Both the position numbers and the translations under genes were made by a program. A stretch of DNA of 64,000 bases from contig NZ_JXRU01000030.1 in assembly GCF_000967865.1 (NCBI RefSeq), positions 62,001 through 126,000 on the forward strand. Direction: 5' to 3'. A model generated the notes under the pieces. The model searched no databases and was not told the origin of the DNA. It was given only the letters and a program-made list of their open reading frames with translations. The DNA comes from Microbacterium sp. SA39. GTDB lineage: Bacteria > Actinomycetota > Actinomycetes > Actinomycetales > Microbacteriaceae. Within the stretch, counting starts at the first letter, position 1, and each line of letters opens with the position of its first letter. This document shows, piece after piece, positions 38,796 to 47,722 of the stretch.

Positions 38796-39203
38796 CTACG
38801 CCCCGCTGACAGCGGCGACAGCCTCGATCTCGACGAGCTGGTCGTCGTAGCCGAGAACCGTGACCCCCAACAGCGTGCTGGGGACATCGTGTGCGCCGAA
38901 CGCGGCGTGCACGACGTCCCATGCGGTGACGAGATCAGCCTGTGCCGACGAAGCGACCAGCACGCGCGTACTGATGACGTCGGTAAGCGTCGCCTCAGCC
39001 GCGCGAAGCGCCTTGGTCAGGGTCTGCATGCACTGCGCGGCCTGGGCAGCGTAATCGCCGGGCGCCGTGGTCGTTCCGTCTTCGTTCAACGGGCAGGAAC
39101 CGGCGAGGAAGATGAGGCGGGAGCCTGCCGGAGCGGTGGCCGCATACGCGTACGGGGCATCGGCGAGCGAAGCGGAACGGATGAGCTGTACGACCGAGGA
39201 CAT
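38796..39203 (-). CDS. RidA family protein
   Basis: Protein of 135 residues in the RidA/YjgF/Rid family, whose members hydrolyse reactive enamine/imine intermediates. It has the family core FLAGSCPLNEDG, QAAQCMQTLTKALRAAEATLTDVISTRV, and the C-terminal TLLGVTVLGYDDQLVEIEAVA. The arginine (in STRV) and the final glutamate of the family site are present, but some Rid subfamilies lack activity and the subfamily is not clear. The ATG at 39203 is used. The 135 bases downstream before the rhodanese gene hold nothing recognisable. Confidence 0.86.
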   Translation of the reverse strand: MSSVVQLIRSASLADAPYAYAATAPAGSRLIFLAGSCPLNEDGTTTAPGDYAAQAAQCMQTLTKALRAAEATLTDVISTRVLVASSAQADLVTAWDVVHAAFGAHDVPSTLLGVTVLGYDDQLVEIEAVAAVSGA

Positions 39204-39234
39204 GATCCGATCCTTTCACAGCGGTCATAACGAA

Positions 39235-39265
39235 GAAGGCCCCGTCCGGATCGGACGAGGCCTTC
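39235..39265 (-). terminator. Terminator of the ctaE-qcrCAB operon
   Basis: GAAGGCC-C-CGTCCG and CGGACG-A-GGCCTTC pair with one mismatch around a GAT loop. It lies 20 bases after the qcrB stop (reading the minus strand) and before the RidA gene. Confidence 0.85.
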
Positions 39266-39284
39266 ATCGATGGGGGAGTGCGGC

Positions 39285-41099
39285 TTACTCGCTCTCCTCC
39301 GACTTCTTCTTGCTCGACTTCTTGAGGGGTTCCGTGGCGATCACCGTGCTCGGGGTGTTCGCGGTCTCCTCGACGTGGGTCTCGGTCGCGACCAGCGGAG
39401 CATCGGGAGCTCCGGCGCGCTCGTGAGCGCCCTGGATCTCGGCTGCCTCGGTCTCCTCGTTCTGAACCTCGACGTGATGCTGGTGCGCATCTGCGGCTTC
39501 CACCTCGGCCTGCGTGAGCGGGGCGATGCGGTCCTCGAAGAACCAGCGCGAGAGGGACGAGCGCACGTTCTCGGTCCACGGGATGCGGCCCTTGGCGTTC
39601 GGACGGACCACGAGCGGCTCGTAGCCGTCGACATCGATGAGCTTCCAGCGGTCGTACTTGTCGACCGGCTGGTGCACCTCGATGAACTCGCCGCCGGGGA
39701 GACGGACGATGCGGCCCGACTCGTAACCGTGCAGCACGATCTCGCGATCCTTCTTCTGGAGCGCGAGACAGATGCGCTTGGTGACGAAGTATCCGAGGAT
39801 CGGTCCGATGAACAGGAGGGCCTGCAGCGTGTGGATGACGCCTTCCATCGTGAGCATGAAGTGCGTCGCGATGAGGTCGGAGGATGCGGCAGCCCAGAGC
39901 ACCGCGTAGAAGATGACGCCGGCCGCGCCGATGGCGGTGCGGGTGGCGGCGTTGCGGGGACGCTGAGCGATGTGGTGCTCGCGCTTGTCTCCGGTGAGCC
40001 ATGCCTCGAGGAACGGGTAGATGGCGACGATCACGATGAACAGACCCAGCACCACGAGCGGGAGCAGGATGCCGAACGACCAGGTCCGATCGAACAGCAC
40101 CAGATCCAGGTTCGACGGGGCGAGTCGGAGGGCGCCGTCGGCGAAGCCGATGTACCAGTCCGGCTGCGTGCCGGCGGAGACGGGGGAGGGGTCGTACGGC
40201 CCGTAGGCCCAGATCGGGTTGATCTGGAAGAACGTCGCGATCAGCACGATCGTGCCGAACACGATGAACAGGTAACCGCCCATCTTCGACATGTAGACCG
40301 GCATCATCGGGTAGCCCACGACGTTGTCGTTGGTGCGGCCGGGGCCGGCGAACTGCGTGTGCTTGTTGACGATCATGAGCATCAGGTGCACGACGATCAG
40401 ACCGATGACCAGCAGCGGCAGCAGCAGGATGTGCAGCGTGTACAGACGGCCGACGATGTCGGTGCCCGGGAACTCGCCGCCGAACACGATGAACGACGTC
40501 CACGTGCCGATCAGCGGGATGCCCTTGACCATGCCGTCGATGATGCGGAGACCGTTGCCCGAGAGCAGGTCATCGGGAAGAGAGTAGCCCGTGAAGCCCT
40601 CCGCCAGCGCCAGGATGAACAGCACGAAGCCGATCACCCAGTTCAGCTCACGCGGCTTGCGGAACGCGCCGGTGAAGAAGATGCGCAGCATGTGCACGCC
40701 GATGCCGGCGATGAACACCAGAGCAGCCCAGTGGTGGATCTGGCGGACCAGCAGCCCACCGCGCAGATCGAACGAGATGTTCAGCGACGACTCGAGAGCA
40801 GCCGACATCGCGATCCCGCGCATCGGGGCGTAGGCACCCGTGTAGTGGGTCTCGACCATCGACGCCTGGAAGAAGAAGGTCAGGAAGGTCCCGGAGAGGA
40901 ACACGACCACGAAGCTCCACAGCGCGATCTCGCCGAGCATGAAGGACCAGTGGTCGGGGAAGATCTTTCGACCGAGCTCCTTGACGAAGCCCGACAGGCT
41001 CGTGCGCTCATCGATGTAGTTCGACGCGGCACCGACGAAACGGCCGCCGAGAGGCGCCTTCGTGTCCTTGTCGTCTTTGGACAGCGTTGCGGTGCTCAA
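39285..41099 (-). CDS. qcrB: Cytochrome bc1 subunit b (QcrB)
   Basis: Quinol-oxidising cytochrome b of the actinobacterial bc1 complex, 604 residues. The N-terminal half has the heme-binding helices (QIHHWAALVFIAGIGVHMLR holds one pair of histidines). The Qo-site region WTSFIVFGGEFPGTD and further membrane helices follow. The last ~110 residues are a hydrophilic extension rich in Glu, typical of actinobacteria. The ATG at 41099 overlaps qcrA by four bases. It forms a supercomplex with the aa3 oxidase. Confidence 0.96.
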   Translation of the reverse strand: MSTATLSKDDKDTKAPLGGRFVGAASNYIDERTSLSGFVKELGRKIFPDHWSFMLGEIALWSFVVVFLSGTFLTFFFQASMVETHYTGAYAPMRGIAMSAALESSLNISFDLRGGLLVRQIHHWAALVFIAGIGVHMLRIFFTGAFRKPRELNWVIGFVLFILALAEGFTGYSLPDDLLSGNGLRIIDGMVKGIPLIGTWTSFIVFGGEFPGTDIVGRLYTLHILLLPLLVIGLIVVHLMLMIVNKHTQFAGPGRTNDNVVGYPMMPVYMSKMGGYLFIVFGTIVLIATFFQINPIWAYGPYDPSPVSAGTQPDWYIGFADGALRLAPSNLDLVLFDRTWSFGILLPLVVLGLFIVIVAIYPFLEAWLTGDKREHHIAQRPRNAATRTAIGAAGVIFYAVLWAAASSDLIATHFMLTMEGVIHTLQALLFIGPILGYFVTKRICLALQKKDREIVLHGYESGRIVRLPGGEFIEVHQPVDKYDRWKLIDVDGYEPLVVRPNAKGRIPWTENVRSSLSRWFFEDRIAPLTQAEVEAADAHQHHVEVQNEETEAAEIQGAHERAGAPDAPLVATETHVEETANTPSTVIATEPLKKSSKKKSEESE

Positions 41100-42172
41100 T
41101 GGCGCTCCCAGAAGCTCGGGCCGACGGGTTCCTTGAAGTCGCTGCGTGCGACAAGGTAGCCCTCGTCATCGACGGTGATGGGCAGCTGCGGCAGCGGGCG
41201 TGCCGCGGGGCCGAAGATGACCTTGGCGGCGTCCGTGACGTCGAACTGCGACTGGTGGCACGGGCACAGCAGGTGGTGAGTCTGCTGCTCGTACAGTGCC
41301 ACGGGGCATCCGACGTGTGTGCAGACCTTGGAGTAGGCGACGATGCCGTCGTAGGACCAGTCCTTGCGGTCGTCGGCCTCGATGAGTTGCTCGGGGCGCA
41401 GGCGCATCATCAGGACGATGGCCTTGGCCTTCTCTTCGAGGTAACCCTCCTCGGGGCCCAGCTCAGCGAGTTCCTCGGGGATCACATGGAATGCAGAGCC
41501 GAGGGTCACGTCCGCTGCGCGGATCGGCGTGCCGTCGGGGTCGCGGACCAGGCGTGCGCCCTTGTCCCACATCGTGTGCTTGAGGAGGGCCACCGGGTCG
41601 CCCGCTGTGGGGTCATCCGGCGTGGAGTGAGGGGCCAGGCCGCGGAACAGCGTCACCCCGGGGATGATAGATGCGACGATGGCTGCGAACAGCGAGTTGC
41701 GGATCATGGACCGGCGTCCGAAGCCGGACTCCTCGTTGGCTTCGGCGAACGCCTGGACGGCCGCCTCGCGGGTCGAGTCCTTGCCGCGCGTGGGGTGCCG
41801 GTACTCGATGTGCTCCTTGTCGGACATCAGAGCCTTGGACCAGTGAATCGCACCGATTCCGAGGGCGAGCAGAGCGAGCGCGATGCCGAGGCCGATGAAA
41901 AGGTTGTTCTGCCGGATGTCGATGAGCGCGCCGCTCTCGATCGGGAACAGCATGTACGCGGCGACCGCCCAGATGCTGCCGGCGAGCGACAGGTAGAACA
42001 GGGTGTAGACCGTGCGAGCCGCGTTCTTCTCAGCGCGAGGATCCTTGTCGGTCATCCGCGCGCGGTGCGGCGGAAGCCCCGGGTTCTGCACGGGATCGCT
42101 GACTGCGACACCCAGCCCTGGAGAGGGCTGGTAGGCCCTGTCAAGAGCCTGCGAGTCGTCGTCGTGTGCCAT
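41096..42172 (-). CDS. qcrA: Rieske iron-sulfur subunit QcrA
   Basis: Rieske protein of the bc1 complex, 358 residues, three N-terminal membrane helices (about 53-75, 90-110 and 160-178) as usual in actinobacteria. The 2Fe-2S ligands are in CTHVGCP (Cys284, His286) and CPCHQSQFD (Cys303, His306), with Cys289 and Cys305 as the structural disulfide pair. The ATG at 42172 follows the qcrC gene by 36 bases. The extra helices compared with mitochondrial Rieske proteins are a lineage feature. Confidence 0.96.
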   Translation of the reverse strand: MAHDDDSQALDRAYQPSPGLGVAVSDPVQNPGLPPHRARMTDKDPRAEKNAARTVYTLFYLSLAGSIWAVAAYMLFPIESGALIDIRQNNLFIGLGIALALLALGIGAIHWSKALMSDKEHIEYRHPTRGKDSTREAAVQAFAEANEESGFGRRSMIRNSLFAAIVASIIPGVTLFRGLAPHSTPDDPTAGDPVALLKHTMWDKGARLVRDPDGTPIRAADVTLGSAFHVIPEELAELGPEEGYLEEKAKAIVLMMRLRPEQLIEADDRKDWSYDGIVAYSKVCTHVGCPVALYEQQTHHLLCPCHQSQFDVTDAAKVIFGPAARPLPQLPITVDDEGYLVARSDFKEPVGPSFWERH

Positions 42173-42208
42173 GGTGCTCCTCGTACGTTCCTCTTCGATG
42201 AATAAGCG

Positions 42209-43009
42209 TCAGTTGGACTTCGCCGTGATCCATACGGTGATGGCGACCAGCGCGCCGATACCGAAGATCCACACGAACAGTCCCTCGGAGACAGGTCCGA
42301 GGTTGCCGAGCGTGAAACCGCCGACCGGCACGGCCTGCTGCTGGAAGAGCAGTGCCGAGATGATGTCGCGCTTGTCCTCGTCGGTCAGGTTCATGTCGCC
42401 GAAGACCGGCATGTTCTGCGGACCCGTGACCATGGCGGCGTACATGTGCAGCGCGCTGGTCTCGTTGAGGCCCGGGGCGTACTTGCCCTCGGTGAGGGCG
42501 CCACCGGCGGCAGACACGTTGTGGCACATCGCGCAGTTCACGCGGAAGAGCTCCGCACCGGCGGCGACATCGCCCTCGCCGTCCAGGATCTCTTCGTCGG
42601 GGAAGCTCGGCCCGGGGGCCTCGGCCTGGATGTACGCGGCCATCGCGAGGATCTGCTCCTCGGTGAACTGAGGCTCCTTCTGCGGCGCCTGCGGCCCCTG
42701 CATCTGCAGCGGCATGCGGCCGGTGGAGACCTGGAACTCGACCGCCAGCTCGCCGACGCCGTACAGGCTCGGGCCTGCTTCGGTGCCCTGCAGGTCGAGA
42801 CCGTGGCAGGTGGCGCAGTTGGCCGTGAACAGCTTCTCGCCGTCTTCGACCGTCAGTTCGGTCGCCACGGTCTGGGTGTCGGTGGCCGCGAACGCGGCGG
42901 ATGCACCGGCGTACACAGCGCCGGTGATCATGAGGCCTGCTCCGATGAGCGCGGCCGCCGCCAACGGACTGCGACGGCCGCCAGAACGGCGCTTCTTGTC
43001 TCGTGCCAT
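42209..43009 (-). CDS. qcrC: Di-heme cytochrome c subunit QcrC
   Basis: Membrane-anchored di-heme cytochrome cc of 266 residues that carries electrons from bc1 directly to CtaC, replacing soluble cytochrome c. Heme motifs are CATCH (Cys65 to His69) and CAMCH (Cys159 to His163). There is an N-terminal helix (about 17-42), a C-terminal anchor (about 240-262), and two cytochrome c domains between. The ATG at 43009 begins a basic leader. ctaE lies 20 bases upstream in the operon. Confidence 0.96.
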   Translation of the reverse strand: MARDKKRRSGGRRSPLAAAALIGAGLMITGAVYAGASAAFAATDTQTVATELTVEDGEKLFTANCATCHGLDLQGTEAGPSLYGVGELAVEFQVSTGRMPLQMQGPQAPQKEPQFTEEQILAMAAYIQAEAPGPSFPDEEILDGEGDVAAGAELFRVNCAMCHNVSAAGGALTEGKYAPGLNETSALHMYAAMVTGPQNMPVFGDMNLTDEDKRDIISALLFQQQAVPVGGFTLGNLGPVSEGLFVWIFGIGALVAITVWITAKSN

Positions 43010-43029
43010 CTCGGGGATCAGCTCCGCTC

Positions 43030-43683
43030 TTATTTCAGGAAGTAGATAACGAGGAACAGCACGATCCAGACGACGTCGACGAAGTGCCAGTAGTAGGACA
43101 CCACGATCGAGGAGGTCGCCTCCTTGTGCCGGAAGTTCTTGACGGCGTACGCACGGCCGATCACGAGCAGGAACGCGACGAGTCCGCCCGTGACGTGCAG
43201 GGCGTGGAAGCCCGTCGTCAGGTAGAACGCGGAAGCGTAGGAGTCGGCGCTGATGGGCATGCCCTCAGCGACCAGCTGCGCGTACTCCCACACCTGCCCG
43301 GAGACGAAGATCGCGCCGAGCGCGAAGGTGAGGAAGAACCACTCGACCATGCCCCAGCCGAAGAGGCGGCGACGACCGGCACCGTTCTTCTGGCCCTTGT
43401 TGATCTTGTAGGGCTGCAGGTCTTCGGCGGCGAAGACGCCCATCTGGCAGGTGAAGGACGACAGCACCAGGATTGCCGTGTTCACGGCGGCGAACGGAAC
43501 GTTCAGGAGCTCGGTGCGGTCGGCCCAGAGCTCGGGAGAGGTGCTGCGGAGAGTGAAGTAGATCGCGAAGAGTCCCGCGAAGAACATCACCTCGCTGCCG
43601 AGCCACACAATGGTGCCGACAGCTACCGGGTTGGGCCGCTTGATCGTTCTCGCCGCCGGGGCATACGTCGCTGAGGTCGTCAC
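43030..43683 (-). CDS. ctaE: Cytochrome c oxidase subunit III
   Basis: CtaE is subunit III of the aa3 oxidase, 217 residues with about five helices. Typical segments are [55 protein letters not shown] and [19 protein letters not shown]. The GTG at 43683 is preferred: it matches the family N-terminus and lies six bases after CATAAT, so the message may be leaderless. It is the first gene of ctaE-qcrC-qcrA-qcrB, the standard actinobacterial order, and is divergent from trpD. Confidence 0.95.
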   Translation of the reverse strand: MTTSATYAPAARTIKRPNPVAVGTIVWLGSEVMFFAGLFAIYFTLRSTSPELWADRTELLNVPFAAVNTAILVLSSFTCQMGVFAAEDLQPYKINKGQKNGAGRRRLFGWGMVEWFFLTFALGAIFVSGQVWEYAQLVAEGMPISADSYASAFYLTTGFHALHVTGGLVAFLLVIGRAYAVKNFRHKEATSSIVVSYYWHFVDVVWIVLFLVIYFLK

Positions 43684-43689
43684 CCTTCC

Positions 43690-43695
43690 ATTATG
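43690..43695 (-). promoter_or_regulatory. -10 box of the ctaE-qcrCAB operon
   Basis: CATAAT (minus strand) ends six bases before the ctaE GTG. The intervening GGAAGG is too close to serve as a normal ribosome site, which suggests a leaderless message. Confidence 0.5.
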
Positions 43696-43750
43696 GCCGA
43701 TCCGCAGGGGTGATTCTCGCACCAGGGGGCGCAGTTTCGCCCGTATTGGA

Positions 43751-43766
43751 CTTAGGGGACCCTAAG
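43751..43766. promoter_or_regulatory. Palindrome CTTAGGG-GA-CCCTAAG
   Basis: A perfect seven-base inverted repeat with a two-base spacer in the ctaE-trpD gap, about 65 bases upstream of the ctaE start and 110 before trpD. It is AT-richer than its surroundings and is a good candidate regulator site for the respiratory operon. Confidence 0.5.
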
Positions 43767-43862
43767 AAGTCACTGCGAATACCCGGTGAATACGCGGGAA
43801 ACGGCGGATGCTCGCGCGACGCGCGCGCGTGCTGATCCATCTGCACGTTTTCTCGACGCCGA

Positions 43863-43868
43863 TAGGAT
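43863..43868 (+). promoter_or_regulatory. -10 box of trpD (leaderless)
   Basis: TAGGAT ends seven bases before the trpD ATG at 43876 with no ribosome site between. Confidence 0.55.
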
Positions 43869-43875
43869 CGCACAC

Positions 43876-44946
43876 ATGGCTGATTCCCTGACCTGGTCCG
43901 ATGTGCTCACCTCTCTGCTGGAGCGCCGCGACCTCTCGGTCTGGGAGTCGACGTGGGCGATGCGCCAGATCATGCAGGGTGACGTCACGGAGGCGCAGCT
44001 CGCGGGCTTCCTGATCGCGCTGCGCGCGAAAGGCGAGACGATCGATGAGATCGTCGGCTTCCGCGACGCGATTCTCGAGGCGGCCGTTCCGCTGCCCGTG
44101 TCGCCGAACGTCCTCGACATCGTGGGGACCGGCGGCGACCGCGTCGGAACGGTGAACGTGTCCACCACCGCAGCGATCGTCATCGGTGCGGCCGGCATCC
44201 CGGTCGTCAAGCACGGCAACCGTGCGGCGAGCTCGGCCTCCGGTTCTTCCGACGTGCTCGGTGCGCTCGGCCTGGAACTCTCTCTCGACCCTGCCGCCGT
44301 GGCATCCATCCTCGATCGCACCGGCATCACGTTCGCGTGGGCCGGCGCGTTCCACCCCGGTTTCAAGCACGCGGGCGCGGTGCGCGCGCAGCTCGGCGTG
44401 CCCACGGTGTTCAACATGCTCGGCCCGCTGTGCAACCCGGCTCGCGCCGAGGCCAATGCCGTCGGAGTCGCGCAGATCGAACGCGTGCCGCTGATCACCG
44501 GTGTCTTCCGGACCCGCGGCGCGACCGCGCTGGTGTTCCGCGGAGACGATGGGCTCGACGAACTCACCACCACGGGGCACAGTCGCATCTGGGAGGTCAC
44601 TCGCGGTGACATCCATGAGCACGACCTGGATCCTCGGGATCTCGGCATCCCGACCGCCGACCTCGCCGATCTGCTCGGCGGCTCGCCGCAGCACAACGCC
44701 GAGGTGCTCCGCCGAACGCTCGAGGGGGAGCAGGGAGCGGTGCGCGACATCGTGCTGCTCAATGCCGCCGCCGGCATCGTCGCGTTCGAACTCTCTCAGG
44801 ACGCGACTCAGGTGCAGCGCCCGATCCTCGAGCGGCTGCGCGAAGGACATGAGCGTGCCGCTGCCGCGCTGGACGAGGGACTGGCGCTCGCCAAGCTCGA
44901 CGAGTGGATCGGTGTGAGCCGCGAACTGGCCGCCATCAAGGAGTGA
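43876..44946 (+). CDS. trpD: Anthranilate phosphoribosyltransferase
   Basis: TrpD joins anthranilate with PRPP in tryptophan synthesis. The 356-residue protein has the PRPP-binding glycine motif DIVGTGGDRVGTVNVST near residues 80-96, VKHGNRAASSASGSSDVL, and an FAWAGAFHPGFKHA substrate loop. The ATG at 43876 matches the family start and the promoter; an in-frame GTG 30 codons upstream would add unrelated sequence. No other trp genes lie nearby. Placement beside ctaE is common in actinobacteria. Confidence 0.95.
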   Translation: MADSLTWSDVLTSLLERRDLSVWESTWAMRQIMQGDVTEAQLAGFLIALRAKGETIDEIVGFRDAILEAAVPLPVSPNVLDIVGTGGDRVGTVNVSTTAAIVIGAAGIPVVKHGNRAASSASGSSDVLGALGLELSLDPAAVASILDRTGITFAWAGAFHPGFKHAGAVRAQLGVPTVFNMLGPLCNPARAEANAVGVAQIERVPLITGVFRTRGATALVFRGDDGLDELTTTGHSRIWEVTRGDIHEHDLDPRDLGIPTADLADLLGGSPQHNAEVLRRTLEGEQGAVRDIVLLNAAAGIVAFELSQDATQVQRPILERLREGHERAAAALDEGLALAKLDEWIGVSRELAAIKE

Positions 44947-44948
44947 CC

Positions 44949-45935
44949 ATGGATCCCGTCGACGCCCTGCTCGAGATCGCTTCACTGCTGGAGCGCGAGC
45001 GCGCCTCGCGCTACCGGGCGAAGGCGTTCCGTCAGGCGGCGCAGACGCTCCAGGATCTTCCCGACGACGTGCAGTCGGATCCGACGCGGCTGCGGGCTGC
45101 GAAGGGAATCGGCGAGTCGACCTTCGCGGTCATCCGACAGGCGCAATCGGGGCAGGTGCCCGACTATCTCGTCGAACTGCGCGGAGACGTCGAGCCGGAG
45201 ATCGTCTCCGAACTGCGCGCGAAGCTGCGTGGTGACCTGCATGCGCACACCGACTGGTCCGACGGCACGACGTCGATCTCGGTGATGGCGGCGGCCGCCC
45301 GGGCGCAGGGGCACGAGTATCAGGCGATCACGGATCACTCGCCGCGGCTGCGGGTGGCGCGGGGTCTGTCGGCCGAGCGACTGCGCGAGCAGATGCCGCT
45401 GGTGCGCGCGGAATCCGGCGACGGGTTCACGCTGCTCGCCGGGATCGAGGTCGACATCCTCGAAGACGGCGGGTTGGACCAGGAGGAATCTCTGCTCGAG
45501 GAGCTCGACATCGTCGTGGCGTCGGTGCACTCCAAACTGCGCATGGACCGGCGACCGATGACGGCCCGGATGATCGCCGCGGTGTCGCATCCGCGGGTCA
45601 ACGTGCTCGGGCACTGCACCGGGCAGCTCGTCGAGGGCAGTCGAGGGACGCGACCGCAATCCGAGTTCGATGCCGCCGCCGTCTTCGCGGCCTGCGCCGA
45701 GAACGGTGTCGCGGTGGAGATCAACTCTCGGCCGGAGCGCCAGGATCCGCCCGACGAGCTGATCGCGATCGCCTTGGAGGCGGGATGCCTCTTCTCGATC
45801 GATTCTGATGCGCACGCGCCCGGTCAGCTTTCTCTTCTCGACCACGGCGCCGAAAGGGCGGAGCGCGCGGGCGTGCCGTCGTCGCGGATCGTCACGACGT
45901 GGGGTCTTGAGCGGTTGCTGTCCTGGGCGGAGTGA
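44949..45935 (+). CDS. PolX-like PHP-domain protein lacking the polymerase core
   Basis: A 328-residue protein with two parts. Residues about 1-70 resemble the helix-hairpin-helix 8-kDa domain of family X polymerases (LLEIASLLERERASRYRAKAF, AAKGIGEST). Residues about 93-328 form a PHP phosphoesterase domain with GDLHAHTDWSDG (His98, His100), ITDHSP, VHSKLRM, LGHCTG and SDAHAP metal motifs. The polymerase palm and fingers present in bacterial PolX are missing. A nuclease or phosphoesterase role in DNA repair is plausible but unproven. The ATG at 44949 is two bases after trpD. Confidence 0.85.
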   Translation: MDPVDALLEIASLLERERASRYRAKAFRQAAQTLQDLPDDVQSDPTRLRAAKGIGESTFAVIRQAQSGQVPDYLVELRGDVEPEIVSELRAKLRGDLHAHTDWSDGTTSISVMAAAARAQGHEYQAITDHSPRLRVARGLSAERLREQMPLVRAESGDGFTLLAGIEVDILEDGGLDQEESLLEELDIVVASVHSKLRMDRRPMTARMIAAVSHPRVNVLGHCTGQLVEGSRGTRPQSEFDAAAVFAACAENGVAVEINSRPERQDPPDELIAIALEAGCLFSIDSDAHAPGQLSLLDHGAERAERAGVPSSRIVTTWGLERLLSWAE

Positions 45936-45953
45936 AGCGTTCCGGACGCGTAG

Positions 45954-46898
45954 TCAGCTGGCGGCGAGGGCGGCGTTCGAGACCGCGGTGACCGCGCGGA
46001 CCATCGACGACCCGAGGTTCCACTTCTCGGCGAGGGCTGTCGCGGCATCCGCCTCTGCGGGGTCGAGCACCCGGAGCGGGATGCCGGGGGCGGTGATGGG
46101 GAGCGACGTCGCGACGGCGACGACAGTCGGGGCGACGTCGAGGTAGGCGGATGCGGCGAGAACCTTCGCCCGCACGCCGGCGCTCATGCCTTCGCCGGCT
46201 TCTGCAGCGGCGCGGATGCCTTCGAGGTCGGCGTGAGCCTGCAGCAGGATGGCCGCGGTCTTGTCGCCGACGCCGGTGACTCCGGGGAGGCCGTCGGATG
46301 CGTCTCCGCGCATGGTGGCGAAGTCGGCGTACTGAGACGGGAGCACGCCGTACTTCGCGACGACCGTGGCGTCGGTGACGATCTCGAGGTTGCTCATACC
46401 CTTTGCTGTATAGATGACCCGTACGTCGCGTGCATCGTCGACGAGCTGGAACAGGTCGCGGTCTCCCGTAACGATGTCGACAGGAATCGCGGAGTTCGTG
46501 GCGAGCGTGCCGATGACGTCGTCGGCCTCGTGCTCGGCGACGCCGATGATCGGGATGCCGATGGCGGTGAGCGTCTCGCGGATCAAGGGGATCTGCGCCT
46601 CGAGCGGGTCGGGGACCTCTTCGACATCGGGCCCGGCGGGGACGACCTCGACGACCCGGTGCGCCTTGTAGCTGGGGATGAGGTCGACGCGCCACTGCGG
46701 ACGCCAGTCGTCGTCCCAGCAGGCGATCACGTGCGTGGGCTCGTACAGGGTGACGAGCTTGGCGATGATGTCGAGCAGGCCGCGCGCCGCATTGATCGGA
46801 GAGCCGTCCGGTGCCTTCACCTTGTCGGGAACACCGTAGAACGCGCGGAAGTAGAGGCTGGCGGTGTCGAGCAGCATGAGGCGGTCGGCGCGAGGCAT
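45954..46898 (-). CDS. 5'-3' exonuclease (PolA N-terminal-like)
   Basis: Flap endonuclease/5'-3' exonuclease of 314 residues, like the N-terminal domain of DNA polymerase I. Metal-binding acidic motifs are visible: LLDTASLYFRAFYGVP near residues 10-25, ACWDDDWRPQWR near 71, AEHEADDVIGTLA, VTGDRDLFQLVDD and YADFATMRGDASDGLPGVTGVG. The ATG at 46898 lies six bases after TACTCT, indicating leaderless expression. An in-frame ATG at 46934 would precede that promoter. It converges with the PHP gene. Confidence 0.92.
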   Translation of the reverse strand: MPRADRLMLLDTASLYFRAFYGVPDKVKAPDGSPINAARGLLDIIAKLVTLYEPTHVIACWDDDWRPQWRVDLIPSYKAHRVVEVVPAGPDVEEVPDPLEAQIPLIRETLTAIGIPIIGVAEHEADDVIGTLATNSAIPVDIVTGDRDLFQLVDDARDVRVIYTAKGMSNLEIVTDATVVAKYGVLPSQYADFATMRGDASDGLPGVTGVGDKTAAILLQAHADLEGIRAAAEAGEGMSAGVRAKVLAASAYLDVAPTVVAVATSLPITAPGIPLRVLDPAEADAATALAEKWNLGSSMVRAVTAVSNAALAAS

Positions 46899-46904
46899 GG
46901 ACTC

Positions 46905-46910
46905 AGAGTA
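46905..46910 (-). promoter_or_regulatory. -10 box of the 5'-3' exonuclease gene
   Basis: TACTCT on the minus strand ends six bases before the ATG at 46898. Confidence 0.45.
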
Positions 46911-46927
46911 ACGACGACCGTCGACGT

Positions 46928-47722
46928 TCAGCACCCCGGGGCTGCGGGTTGCTCGACGCAGGTGCGGGCGACAAGTGCCGTGTGGGCCTCGAAGATGCGG
47001 ATCTGCTGGGTCGGACCGTCGATGGAGAGCTGACCCTCGACCGGGAACCAGCCGACCCCGAGGTCTACCTCGGCCGCGTAGCGCACGGTGACGCTCGCGT
47101 CGTACGTGCCGCGGTCTCGATAGGTGTGGCTGGTGGCGGTGGGTGTGAACTGCGCCTGGCCGAGCGCCGACCAGGTCTGTCCGCCGGTGGTCGTCGATGC
47201 GGAATCGCCGTCCCCGTACCGGAAGTCGTAGCCGACCGGGGTGAAGCGCACGGTGACCGGGATAGCGAACAGCGTTCCTGATTGCGTATGAGTGGATGCC
47301 GCGGCGACGAAGTTCGTCGGCATCCCTGCGACGCCGAGGTTGTCGGGCTCACCCGAGGCGGTGACGGGCGCCGGAGCGAACTGCGCGAGGTCCGTGAGGG
47401 TGATCGCGGGGACCGCTGCGATGGCCGGTTCGTCCACAGCAGGGTCCGCATCTGTGCGTGCGCGAAAGCATCCCTTGTAGCTGTCCCAGTCGGCGAGGCA
47501 TGCGTCGAAGTCGAACTCCTTGACCGGATGGCTGGGGCCTGTGCCCGCATCGTAGAACGGAGACGTGCTGTTATCTGGATTCCCCGTCGTTCGGCTGCCC
47601 GAGACGACGAGGGTCCCTTGATCCGCGCCAGTGAAGAAGTCTGTCCCGCCATCGCTGTCTCCCGAGCTTGCCGATGACATCGAGACCGAGATGACGAAAA
47701 CCGCTGCTAGGAGCGTGTGCAC
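46928..47722 (-). CDS. Secreted protein with PKD-like domain, function unknown
   Basis: A 264-residue protein, probably exported: a short N-terminal hydrophobic stretch (HTLLAAVFVISVSMSSASS) serves as signal peptide. The mature part is polar and Ser/Thr/Asp-rich. Residues about 155-230 read like a PKD-type beta domain (YDFRYGDGDSASTTTGG, SHTYRDRGTYDASVTV). Cysteines at about 74 and 85 and near the C-terminus may form disulfides. The GTG at 47722 overlaps the end of the lipoprotein gene by 16 bases, so the two are coupled. I do not recognise a specific family; a cell-surface binding role is only inference. Confidence 0.65.
   Translation of the reverse strand: MHTLLAAVFVISVSMSSASSGDSDGGTDFFTGADQGTLVVSGSRTTGNPDNSTSPFYDAGTGPSHPVKEFDFDACLADWDSYKGCFRARTDADPAVDEPAIAAVPAITLTDLAQFAPAPVTASGEPDNLGVAGMPTNFVAAASTHTQSGTLFAIPVTVRFTPVGYDFRYGDGDSASTTTGGQTWSALGQAQFTPTATSHTYRDRGTYDASVTVRYAAEVDLGVGWFPVEGQLSIDGPTQQIRIFEAHTALVARTCVEQPAAPGC

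Noticed and set aside
39270..41159. Long plus-strand open frame opposite qcrB
   Set aside because: Low-complexity translation opposite a well-conserved cytochrome b gene with all heme histidines.
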